Part shown: positions 40,706 to 48,050 of the stretch, piece after piece
How positions within the stretch are numbered: the stretch's first letter is position 1
How the letters are laid out: the number at the start of each line of letters is the position of its first letter
NCBI GenBank assembly: GCA_963716585.1
Contig: CAVQTN010000004.1
Location: 558,001 to 622,000, forward strand
Direction of reading: 5' to 3'
DNA length: 64,000 nt
Source: JAICUY01 sp963716585
GTDB lineage: Bacteria; Chloroflexota; Limnocylindria; QHBO01
The notes under the pieces: generated by a model
Database searches by the model: none
The model's input: the letters and a program-made list of their open reading frames with translations, nothing else
What the model was told of the DNA's origin: nothing
Translations under genes and position numbers: made by a program

Positions 40706-43576
40706 TCATGAGGGCCGTTGTGGTTCCAGGACCCTCCGTACTGGAACCGCGACGGCCCTCTCTTCGCGCCCGCGCGGGTCGTGCTCGTGCGGGTCGTGCG
40801 CCGCGACAGCATCGCGCGCAGCGATCAGCGCCTCACCGAACGAGCCCGCCAGGCCCAGGACCTCGCCGGTCGACCGCATCTCGGGTCCCATCCGCGGATC
40901 GACGCCGGGCAGCCGCCACAGCGAGCTGACCGGCGCCTTGACCGCGACCAGCGCGCCGTCCGGCAGCAGCCCGCGAACCAGGCCGACCTCACTCAGCGAA
41001 GCACCAAGGGCGCAGCGCACCGACGCCGCCACGATGTCACGCTGGGTCGCCTTGGCGACGACGGGCACCGTGCGCGACGCGCGCGGGTTGGCCTCGATCA
41101 CCACAATGCGCTCCTGCGCCACGATCATCTGGACGTTGACGATTCCGCGCAATCCGAGCGCCGTCGCAATCCGGCCGGCTGCCTCTGCGGCGCGCTCCTG
41201 GACCGACCGTGGGATGTTCTGCGGCGGCAAAACGGCATAGCTGTCGCCGGAGTGGACACCCGGCGGGTCCAGCTGCTCGAGGATGCCCGGTACGCACCAA
41301 TCGCGGCCGTCGCTGATGGCGTCCACGTCGAGCTCGATGCCGTCGACGAGCTCGTCGACGCGCAACGGCCAGCCGATCTCCGTCTCCAGCAGCGCGGCTA
41401 TGTCGGCCTCGTCGCGCAGCACCGCGATGCCTCGGCCGCCGATGACCCACGAGGGCCGCACGATGACCGGCAACCCGACCGCCTGCGCGGCCGCCCGCAG
41501 GCCTGCGTCGTCCGTCGCCAGCACGCCGCGCGGACCGGACAGCCCGAGTTCCTCGAGCAGCTGCGCGAAGCGTTCGCGGTCCTCGGTGATCTCGATCGCC
41601 TCGGCCGAAAGCCCCGCGATCGGCACGCCGGCATAGGCCAGGTCCCTGGCCAGGTCGATGGCGGTCTGGCCGCCGAAGGTCAGGACCACGATCGGTGGCT
41701 CGCCGGTCAGGGCTCGCTCGTGGTCGATGACGTCCAGCACGCTCTCCGTGTCGAGCGGTTCGAAGTAGAGCCGCGAGCAGGCGTCGTAATCGGTCGAGAC
41801 GGTCTCCGGATTATTGTTGATGACCACCGCGTCGAGGCCCAGGTCACGAATCGCCCAGGCCGCGCGGACGCTGCAGTAGTCGAACTCGATCCCTTGCCCG
41901 ATACGGATCGGGCCAGATCCGACGACGATCACGGAGCGTCGATCGGAGGGCGGAGGCACCTCTGGGCTGGCGTACGAGCTGTAGAAATAGGGCGTCTCCG
42001 CCGGAAACTCGCCGGCGCAGGTGTCGACCCGGCGATACACCGGGGTGATCCCTGCACGTACCCGGGCACGCCGCACTGCGACCGCTGGCACGCCGGACAG
42101 CTGCGCGATATCGGCGTCGCCGAACCCGAGGCGCTTGGCCTCGATGAGCGGCGCGCCCACGACCTCCCGCTCGGCATCGACAAGCTCGGCCAGCCGCTCG
42201 GTGAACCAGGGCGCGATCCCGGTCGCGGCCGACAGTCCAGCGGCATCGGTCCAGCCGTGGCGCAGCAGGGCGACCATGCGCCACAGCCGCGTGTCGGACG
42301 CCTCGAGGAAGACGGCGAGATCCCCCGGCGGGGCGTAGGCGAGCGACCACGATGCGTCCTCCCAGAGCCAACCGCGGCCGCGTGGCTCGAGTGATCGGAT
42401 GGCCTTGAGCAGTGCCGATCCGAACTCGCGCTCGATGCCCATCGCCTCGCCGGTGGCCTTCATCTGCACTCCGAGTGAGCGATCGGCGGTCGGGAACTTG
42501 TCGAATGGCCAGCGCGGCAGCTTGACGACGACATAGTCGACCGCCGGCTCGAAAGCAGCCGAGCCGATGCCGGTCGCCGGGTTGGGCAGTTGGTCGAGGC
42601 GCTTGCCGAGCGCAATGAGAGCGGCCAGGCGCGCGATCGGGTAACCGGTCGCCTTGGACGCCAGCGCGGACGAACGCGACACGCGCGGGTTCACCTCGAT
42701 GACCCGGTAGTCGTCGCCGTCCGGGCTCACCGCCAGCTGCACGTTGCAGCCGCCCTCCAGCTTCAGCGCCCTGGCGATCTTCAGAGCGCAGCGTCGCAGC
42801 CGCTGGACGAGCGGATCGGGAAGTGTCTGGATCGGTGCGACGACAATCGAGTCGCCGGTATGGACTCCCATCGGATCGAGGTTCTCCATGCCGCAGATGG
42901 CGATTGCGGTATCGCCGGCATCTCGCAGCACCTCGAACTCGATCTCCTTCCAGCCGAGCAGGCTGCGTTCGACGAGCACCTGGCCGATGGGACTGGCCGC
43001 CAGGCCGCGCGCGATCCGATGCCGAGCCTCGTCGCGCGTGTGCGCAAAGCCTCCGCCACCGCCACCGAGCGTGAAGGCGGGCCGGATGACGACCGACGCG
43101 CCGAGCGCCTCAACGAAGCGCATGCCGTCCTCGACGTTCACGACGACCGCGCTCTCGGGCACCGGCTCGCCGATGCCGAGAACCAGGTCGCGGAAACCGC
43201 CGCGATCCTCGGCGGCGCGAACCGCGGCGAGCGGTGTGCCGAGGACGCGCACGCCATGGAGGTCGAGGATGCCGGCGTCGTCGAGTGCCACGGCGAGGTT
43301 GAGGCCGGTCTGCCCGCCGAGGGTCGGCAGCAGCGCATCGGGCGCCTGCTCCTGGATCACTCGCGTCAGGAAGGCGACCGTCAGCGGACCGATGAGCACC
43401 GTTCCGCCGACGTCAGGATCGGTCATGACCGTGGCCGGGTTCGAGTTGACCAGAATCGTCTCCACACCCTCGGAACGCAGGGCCAGGCAGGCCTGCACGC
43501 CGGCGTAGTCGAACTCGGCGGCCTGGCCGATGAGGATCGGGCCCGACCCGATGACCAGGACCCTGCGTGGCGTCAC
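40706..43576 (-). CDS. carB: Carbamoyl-phosphate synthase large chain lacking the allosteric domain
   Basis: Makes carbamoyl phosphate from bicarbonate, ATP and ammonia delivered by CarA. The GTG start at 43576 overlaps the upstream membrane gene's stop. Both ATP-grasp halves are present: LVIGSGPILIGQAAEFDYAG with NPRVSRSSALASKATGYPIA, then VVGSGPIRIGQGIEFDYC with NPRASRTVPVVAKATQ. The protein is 956 residues against the usual ~1070. It ends about 35 residues after MRSTGEVLGLAGSFGEAL, so the C-terminal MGS-like domain that binds UMP and ornithine is missing. The last 17 codons lie in a long hairpin. No MGS remnant is visible downstream in any frame. Confidence 0.93.
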   Translation of the reverse strand: MTPRRVLVIGSGPILIGQAAEFDYAGVQACLALRSEGVETILVNSNPATVMTDPDVGGTVLIGPLTVAFLTRVIQEQAPDALLPTLGGQTGLNLAVALDDAGILDLHGVRVLGTPLAAVRAAEDRGGFRDLVLGIGEPVPESAVVVNVEDGMRFVEALGASVVIRPAFTLGGGGGGFAHTRDEARHRIARGLAASPIGQVLVERSLLGWKEIEFEVLRDAGDTAIAICGMENLDPMGVHTGDSIVVAPIQTLPDPLVQRLRRCALKIARALKLEGGCNVQLAVSPDGDDYRVIEVNPRVSRSSALASKATGYPIARLAALIALGKRLDQLPNPATGIGSAAFEPAVDYVVVKLPRWPFDKFPTADRSLGVQMKATGEAMGIEREFGSALLKAIRSLEPRGRGWLWEDASWSLAYAPPGDLAVFLEASDTRLWRMVALLRHGWTDAAGLSAATGIAPWFTERLAELVDAEREVVGAPLIEAKRLGFGDADIAQLSGVPAVAVRRARVRAGITPVYRRVDTCAGEFPAETPYFYSSYASPEVPPPSDRRSVIVVGSGPIRIGQGIEFDYCSVRAAWAIRDLGLDAVVINNNPETVSTDYDACSRLYFEPLDTESVLDVIDHERALTGEPPIVVLTFGGQTAIDLARDLAYAGVPIAGLSAEAIEITEDRERFAQLLEELGLSGPRGVLATDDAGLRAAAQAVGLPVIVRPSWVIGGRGIAVLRDEADIAALLETEIGWPLRVDELVDGIELDVDAISDGRDWCVPGILEQLDPPGVHSGDSYAVLPPQNIPRSVQERAAEAAGRIATALGLRGIVNVQMIVAQERIVVIEANPRASRTVPVVAKATQRDIVAASVRCALGASLSEVGLVRGLLPDGALVAVKAPVSSLWRLPGVDPRMGPEMRSTGEVLGLAGSFGEALIAARDAVAAHDPHEHDPRGREERAVAVPVRRVLEPQRPS
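40710..40760. terminator. Long terminator-like hairpin at the end of carB
   Basis: A 20-base-pair stem (arms 40710-40729 and 40741-40760, mostly exact with two G-T pairs in RNA) around an 11-base loop. It lies between a plus-strand gene ending at 40533 and the carB stop at 40706, inside the last codons of carB. It could end transcription from both sides. Confidence 0.7.
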
Positions 43577-44751
43577 GCCGGCATCTCGGTTGCCACCGGC
43601 TCCCAGGCGATCAGCATCGGAATGGCGAGCGCCACCGGCGCGAGCATCGCGAAGTAGGCGTAGGTCGTCCATCGGGCGCATATGAACGCCAGGATCGTCA
43701 CGCCCACCCCGGCAAGGACAGCCGTTCCCAGGCGGCGGTACGGCAGTGCCAGGCTTACGACCAGGCCAAGCCCGCCGACCAGGGCGGTCAGCAGCGTTGC
43801 GGCCGGCACGTCCCAGACCGGCCAGGCCAGGTCCTGGGCGAGTGCCCAGACGTTCCAGCCGTAGACGTCGGCGTGGACGCCGGCGAAGCTCAGCATCTGG
43901 CGCACGTAGCTCGCCGCGTCGACGATGAGGAACGGAATGGAGAGCGCCGCAAAGATCCCCACGCCGGCGGCCAGGTAGCGCAGCGCGGCCCTCGAGCCGT
44001 GAACGCGCCAGAGATAGGCACCCGGCACCGCCACCAGCGGCAGCGCACTCTGCTTGCTGGCCAGCGCCAGACCGGCAACGAGCCCCGCAACAAGCATGTC
44101 TGCCGAGCCAGCGCCGCGTCGGATGGCCCAGACGAGGACGACCAGGGCCACCAGCACGAGCGTGCCAGTCGCGGTGTCGTTCGAGCCGTCGACGCTCAGG
44201 TTGATGAGATTCGGCAGGCCGGCGTAGAGCGCGGCGGCGGGCAGGGCGAGCAGCCACCAGCCGATCCGTCCCAGGCCCGCAAGCAGCAGAGTGGCCGCGG
44301 CCGCAAGGGCGACCTGCGTCATCTGGACGCCGTAGAGCCCCGACCAGGCGTAGCCGGGGAGGTGCAGCAGGAGAGCACCTGGCGGGTAAGGCATCGGCTG
44401 CCCGGCCGGCCGCGTCGCCAGGTAGACGTGGTCGTACGGGTTGCCCCCGGCCAGCATGACCCCGATCGCCTCGCTGATGGCAGCCAGCACATCCGAGCCG
44501 CCGGCGCCGCCCGGCGGGAAGTCCGCCAGGCGCAGCAGCAGGCCGCCCAGGACGAGGTAGGCCACGACCAGCCAGGCACGTCGCGTCACCCAGAACACCA
44601 GGCCGACGAACGGCAGCACCAGGAAGAGCTCGAGCCGAGCCGGCGACGGGAGCAGGTCACCGGAACGCCCCGACAGCAGCAGCAGGCCGAAGACGATCAA
44701 CGCGAGGATGCCGGCGACCGTCACGCGGTCCGTCGGCCGCTGCTCGATCAT
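43573..44751 (-). CDS. GT87/DUF2029-like polytopic glycosyltransferase between carA and carB
   Basis: A 392-residue integral membrane protein with about ten helices. The family-type region GGNPYDHVYLATRPAGQPMPYPPGALLLHLP (about residue 102) has the N-P-Y-D and Y-P-P motifs of GT-C mannosyltransferases that use polyprenyl-phosphate sugars. LINLSVDGSNDTATGTLVLVAL and LASKQSALPLVAVPGAYLWR follow. Its ATG overlaps the carA stop (ATGA) and its stop overlaps the carB GTG (GTGA), so all three are translationally coupled. The link between this envelope enzyme and carbamoyl phosphate is unknown. Confidence 0.78.
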   Translation of the reverse strand: MIEQRPTDRVTVAGILALIVFGLLLLSGRSGDLLPSPARLELFLVLPFVGLVFWVTRRAWLVVAYLVLGGLLLRLADFPPGGAGGSDVLAAISEAIGVMLAGGNPYDHVYLATRPAGQPMPYPPGALLLHLPGYAWSGLYGVQMTQVALAAAATLLLAGLGRIGWWLLALPAAALYAGLPNLINLSVDGSNDTATGTLVLVALVVLVWAIRRGAGSADMLVAGLVAGLALASKQSALPLVAVPGAYLWRVHGSRAALRYLAAGVGIFAALSIPFLIVDAASYVRQMLSFAGVHADVYGWNVWALAQDLAWPVWDVPAATLLTALVGGLGLVVSLALPYRRLGTAVLAGVGVTILAFICARWTTYAYFAMLAPVALAIPMLIAWEPVATEMPA

Positions 44752-45980
44752 TGGATGGCGGAAGCCACCGCGAGGTCAAAGATGCGCGACGCGTCAATGG
44801 GGCCCGGCGCCCCCTCCGGGTGGAACTGGACCGAGGCGATCCGGCCGCCGCGATGCCGCAGCCCTTCGACCGTGCCGTCGTTCAGGTCCCGGTGCGTCAC
44901 CTGGTAGCCCGCCTCTTCGAGTGCCGCGTCGTCGGTCACCGCGATCTCGTGGTTGTGGGCACCGATGTCGACGCGTTGGCTGCCGGTCTCGATGACGGCG
45001 TGATTTCCGCCGTGGTGGCCGACGGCCAGCCGCCGCGTCCGGCCGCCGGCGGCCAGGGCGAGTAGCTGATGGCCGAGGCAGATGCCCAGGATCGGAGCGC
45101 CGCCGGCGATGGCCGCCCGCGCGACGAGGCCGACCATCGCGATCTGCGGGGCCATGCGCGCCGGATCGCCGGGTCCCGACGACAGGACAATCAGGTCCGG
45201 CGAGCGCGCGGAAACGTCCTCGATGCCCGCGTCCGGGGGCAGCACGACGACCTCCATGCCTCGCTGCGAGAGGGCACGCAGCAGCGAGCGCTTGACCCCG
45301 TAATCGATCAGCACGGCTCGCCCGTGGCGCTCACCCTGCGGCGCGACGACGAAGGCGCTTGGCGTGGCGACCGCCGCCACGTGGTCGACCGATTCCCACG
45401 CGGGCGTGGCGGTCGCATCGGCCACGGCCTGCTGCCCCTCCGTCGCGCTGTACGACCCGTCGTCGGCCGGATCCCGGCTCGGACGAATGACCGCACGGCG
45501 GTGGGCGCCGCGGCGCAGCTCCAGTGTGAGGGACCGCGTATCGATGCCGGTGAGGGCCGGGATGCCGGCATCGACCAGCGTCTCCTCGAGGCTGCGTCCC
45601 GGGCCGGCCGGAGGCGTCACCAGCCGCGACACGACCAACGCACGGGCATGGACGCGATCGGACTCGAGCTCCGAGGGCTGAATGCGGTAGTTGCCGGCCA
45701 TCGGATGGGTGAGCACCACGATCTGGCCGGCATAGGACGGGTCGCTCAGGATCTCGCCCCAGCCGCTGGCTGCAGTCGTGAAGATGAGGTCTCCCTCCGC
45801 TGGCCGGCGCGCACCGCGCAGGCGGCCGCGATGCACGCTTCCCTCCTCGAGGGCAAGGAGTCCCGCCGGTGCGACGCTGGCGTCGACCGTTGGTCGGGCG
45901 GCGGCCGGAGATGAAAGAGACGCCGACCGCGAAGCCGCGGCTGGCGTCTCGTAGCTGATTCTTCGGGCAGTGCGCGTCAT
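44748..45980 (-). CDS. carA: Carbamoyl-phosphate synthase small chain (glutaminase)
   Basis: Releases ammonia from glutamine for CarB. In the 410-residue protein the N-terminal domain holds GLLALEEGSVHRGR and GDLIFTTAASGWGEILSDPSYAGQIVVLTHPMAGNY. The class I amidotransferase domain has ILGICLGHQLLALAAGG with the nucleophile cysteine (about residue 290) and VQFHPEGAPGP with the catalytic His and Glu near the end. The ATG at 45980 has AAAGGAG eight bases upstream. About 35 residues precede the usual start. A candidate PyrR-type leader lies before it. Confidence 0.93.
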   Translation of the reverse strand: MTRTARRISYETPAAASRSASLSSPAAARPTVDASVAPAGLLALEEGSVHRGRLRGARRPAEGDLIFTTAASGWGEILSDPSYAGQIVVLTHPMAGNYRIQPSELESDRVHARALVVSRLVTPPAGPGRSLEETLVDAGIPALTGIDTRSLTLELRRGAHRRAVIRPSRDPADDGSYSATEGQQAVADATATPAWESVDHVAAVATPSAFVVAPQGERHGRAVLIDYGVKRSLLRALSQRGMEVVVLPPDAGIEDVSARSPDLIVLSSGPGDPARMAPQIAMVGLVARAAIAGGAPILGICLGHQLLALAAGGRTRRLAVGHHGGNHAVIETGSQRVDIGAHNHEIAVTDDAALEEAGYQVTHRDLNDGTVEGLRHRGGRIASVQFHPEGAPGPIDASRIFDLAVASAIQ

Positions 45981-45987
45981 CGATCCG

Positions 45988-46025
45988 CTCCTTTCCGGCC
46001 TCTCGGTGCCGGTCTTAAAGGACCG
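45988..46025 (-). promoter_or_regulatory. Candidate PyrR-binding leader of carA
   Basis: On the minus strand, CCGGC-ACCGAGAG-GCCGG folds (45995-46012) and runs into GAAAGGAG, the ribosome site. The text CCGAGAGGCCGGAAAGGA closely resembles the PyrR-binding loop (CCAGAGAGGCUGNNAAGGA). A second hairpin, CGGTC-CTTTAA-GACCG (46010-46025), shares bases 46010-46012 with it, so the two are mutually exclusive. This suggests UMP-responsive translational control as in mycobacterial pyr leaders. No pyrR gene is in the window. Confidence 0.5.
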
Positions 46026-46030
46026 CACGC

Positions 46031-46036
46031 AGTCTA
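46031..46036 (-). promoter_or_regulatory. Candidate -10 box of carA
   Basis: TAGACT on the minus strand would start transcription near 46024, exactly at the 5' edge of the two alternative leader hairpins. The -35 is weak. Confidence 0.4.
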
Positions 46037-46095
46037 CCTGATCGCAGGGCTCGGGCAGCGGTGGAATGCGCCATCCACCGCTGCCCGGCCGTCGG

Positions 46096-47052
46096 TCACG
46101 CCATGGGAGGATCGTTCGGCGTCGAGGCCGCCACCGGAACGGGCATGCGGCGTCGCAGCTCCAACAGACCTCGCAGCACGATGAGCCCGATGATCGCCAG
46201 CACGAGGAGCACCGGCAGCCAGACAATGGCGAACCAGATCACGACGGATGCCAGCCCCTGCCCGATGTCGAGCAGCGCCGCCAGCGCCTGCGACGCCGTG
46301 GCGCCCGGATCCCAGCCGGACGACGCCTGCTGGATGGGCCGGTCCTGGGGCTGCAACGTGACCGTCAGGGTCGCCAGGTCGGCCTGGCCGGATACCGACT
46401 TCAGCTGTCCCTTGAGCTGTTCGATCTGGCCGCGCACGTCATCGAGCCTGGACTGCACGTTGAGGATGTCCTCGATCTTCTGTGCCTTGGCGACGAGGGC
46501 GCGGTACTGCGCCTCGGAGGCTTCGAGATTCGCAATGCGGGCCGTGAGGTCGACGATCGAGGCGGTCACGTCCTCTTCGCGTGTCGCTTCAAGCTTCACC
46601 TTGCCGTCGAGCTGGTGCAGCCCTGTGAGCAGGTCGTCGAATCGTGCCGAGGGAACCCGAAGCGTGAGGGTCGCCGAGTCCTCGAGCGTGCCTGCCTGGG
46701 ATCCGCCGACATAGCCGCCCAGCTGGAGGGCCAGCGTGCGGACGCTCGCCAGCGCGGACGCCACGTTCGGCACCTCGACCGTCACCTCCCCGGTCTTGAC
46801 GACCTGCCGCTCCGCGGCGATGTCCGCAGCATCGGGTGCTGATGACGGCCCGGCCTGGCCTCCCTTGTTCGCCGCCGCCGCATCGCCGTTCGCGAGGCTG
46901 CGGCCGCCCGTCACCTGTTCGGGGGCCGGCTTGGCAATGGATGCGGACCCAGCCCCGGCGCTACACGCTGCCAGCGCGAGCAGCAGCACGAGGGCGAATA
47001 GAACGATGGCGGCGTTGCGTCGCCGCGTCAGATGGGCGTCGCTGTGGCGCAT
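46096..47052 (-). CDS. DUF4349-type lipoprotein with coiled coil
   Basis: A 318-residue exported protein. The lipobox-type signal LLLALAACSAG puts the lipidated cysteine near residue 29. A domain beginning RQVVKTGEVTVEVPNVASALASVRTLALQLGGYV follows, then a coiled coil (about 185-235, RIANLEASEAQYRALVAKAQKIEDIL and RLDDVRGQIEQLKGQLK) and a C-terminal membrane helix (about 280-300). This order fits the DUF4349 family of putative envelope lipoproteins. The ATG at 47052 has GGGAGGA upstream. Confidence 0.78.
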   Translation of the reverse strand: MRHSDAHLTRRRNAAIVLFALVLLLALAACSAGAGSASIAKPAPEQVTGGRSLANGDAAAANKGGQAGPSSAPDAADIAAERQVVKTGEVTVEVPNVASALASVRTLALQLGGYVGGSQAGTLEDSATLTLRVPSARFDDLLTGLHQLDGKVKLEATREEDVTASIVDLTARIANLEASEAQYRALVAKAQKIEDILNVQSRLDDVRGQIEQLKGQLKSVSGQADLATLTVTLQPQDRPIQQASSGWDPGATASQALAALLDIGQGLASVVIWFAIVWLPVLLVLAIIGLIVLRGLLELRRRMPVPVAASTPNDPPMA

Positions 47053-47147
47053 GCGAGAGTCCTCCCGGTTGTGTGGTTGTCCGCCAGACGCATCCGGCGC
47101 CAGGAGGTTCCCGATCATCGGTCGGCACGCTCGGGTAGGATCAGCTC

Positions 47148-47960
47148 ATGGACCGGCAGGCGATCGATCTGATGGGCGACGAAGCCGCTCGCGCGGCGCG
47201 CGGCGCCCACGAGTTCGACCGTGCCTGGGTCCGGGCGCACCTGGCCGAGGAGCGCCGTCGCGCCGGACTGCTCGGCGAAGTGCGCGAGATCGTGTTCGGC
47301 GCGCAGGACGGCCTGGTGAGCACCCTGGCGGTGGTCAGCACCGTGGCCGGTGCGAGCCCCGACCACTTCCCCATCCTGGTCGCCGGGATTGCGTCCGCGC
47401 TGGCGGGGATCTTCAGCATGGCCGCCGGGGAGTACACCAGCAGCAAGAGCCAGCGCGAGATCTTCGAGGCGCAGATCAGCGGCGAGCGGGAGGAGGTCGC
47501 CGAGCGCCCGGGCGAGGCCGAGGCCGAGATCGCCTACATGCTCGAGGAGGACGGTCTGCCGCGCGTGGATGCAGCGAATGTCGCGCGGCTGATGGCCAGT
47601 CATCCCGAGGTCGTCCTCAAGACGATGGTCGAGAAGGAGCTGGGGCTGGCGGTTGAGCATTCCGGTCACGGTTCGCCGTTGCAGGGCGCGGTCATCATGG
47701 GCATCGCCTTCGGCGTTGGCGCCGCTGTGCCGCTCGTCCCCTACCTGCTGCTGCCACTCCACGGTGGGGCGACCTACACCTCGATGATCGCCACCGCGGC
47801 GGTGCTGTTCGGCATCGGCGTCGTCAAGTCGCGCTGGACGCGCCGCAGCTGGATCGTCTCGGGAAGCGAGATCCTCCTGCTCGGGGCATTCGCAGGGGTG
47901 GCCGGCTACTTCTTCGGCAGCGTCCTGCCCGGCCTGCTTGGGGCCCCGGCCGGCGGCTGA
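47148..47960 (+). CDS. VIT1/CCC1-family Fe/Mn transporter
   Basis: A 270-residue membrane protein. The first helix block REIVFGAQDGLVSTLAVVSTVAGA (about residues 46-70) and GIFSMAAGEYTSSKSQREI (about 90-108) are signatures of VIT/CCC1 transporters, which move ferrous iron or manganese out of the cytosol. An acidic cytoplasmic stretch (EREEVAERPGEAEAEIAYMLEEDG) corresponds to the metal-binding domain, and three further helices follow. It diverges from the DUF4349-type gene, with one GACCGATG octamer between them. Confidence 0.85.
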   Translation: MDRQAIDLMGDEAARAARGAHEFDRAWVRAHLAEERRRAGLLGEVREIVFGAQDGLVSTLAVVSTVAGASPDHFPILVAGIASALAGIFSMAAGEYTSSKSQREIFEAQISGEREEVAERPGEAEAEIAYMLEEDGLPRVDAANVARLMASHPEVVLKTMVEKELGLAVEHSGHGSPLQGAVIMGIAFGVGAAVPLVPYLLLPLHGGATYTSMIATAAVLFGIGVVKSRWTRRSWIVSGSEILLLGAFAGVAGYFFGSVLPGLLGAPAGG

Positions 47961-47970
47961 CCCGGAACGC

Positions 47971-47988
47971 GCGATCGTCCACGATCGC
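47971..47988. terminator. Candidate terminator between convergent VIT and subtilase genes
   Basis: GCGATCGT-CC-ACGATCGC, a perfect eight-base-pair inverted repeat, lies ten bases after the VIT-family stop and 62 bp from the subtilase stop. Confidence 0.5.
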
Positions 47989-48050
47989 CGTCAGCCACTA
48001 CGCGCCGACGGTCCGAAACGCTCCTCGATCCATCCCAGCACCAGGCCGAC

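Noticed and set aside
47971..47988. HIP1-like GCGATCGC element
   Set aside because: The repeat occurs as a single hairpin between convergent genes and fits a terminator. The cyanobacterial octamer itself is not iterated here.
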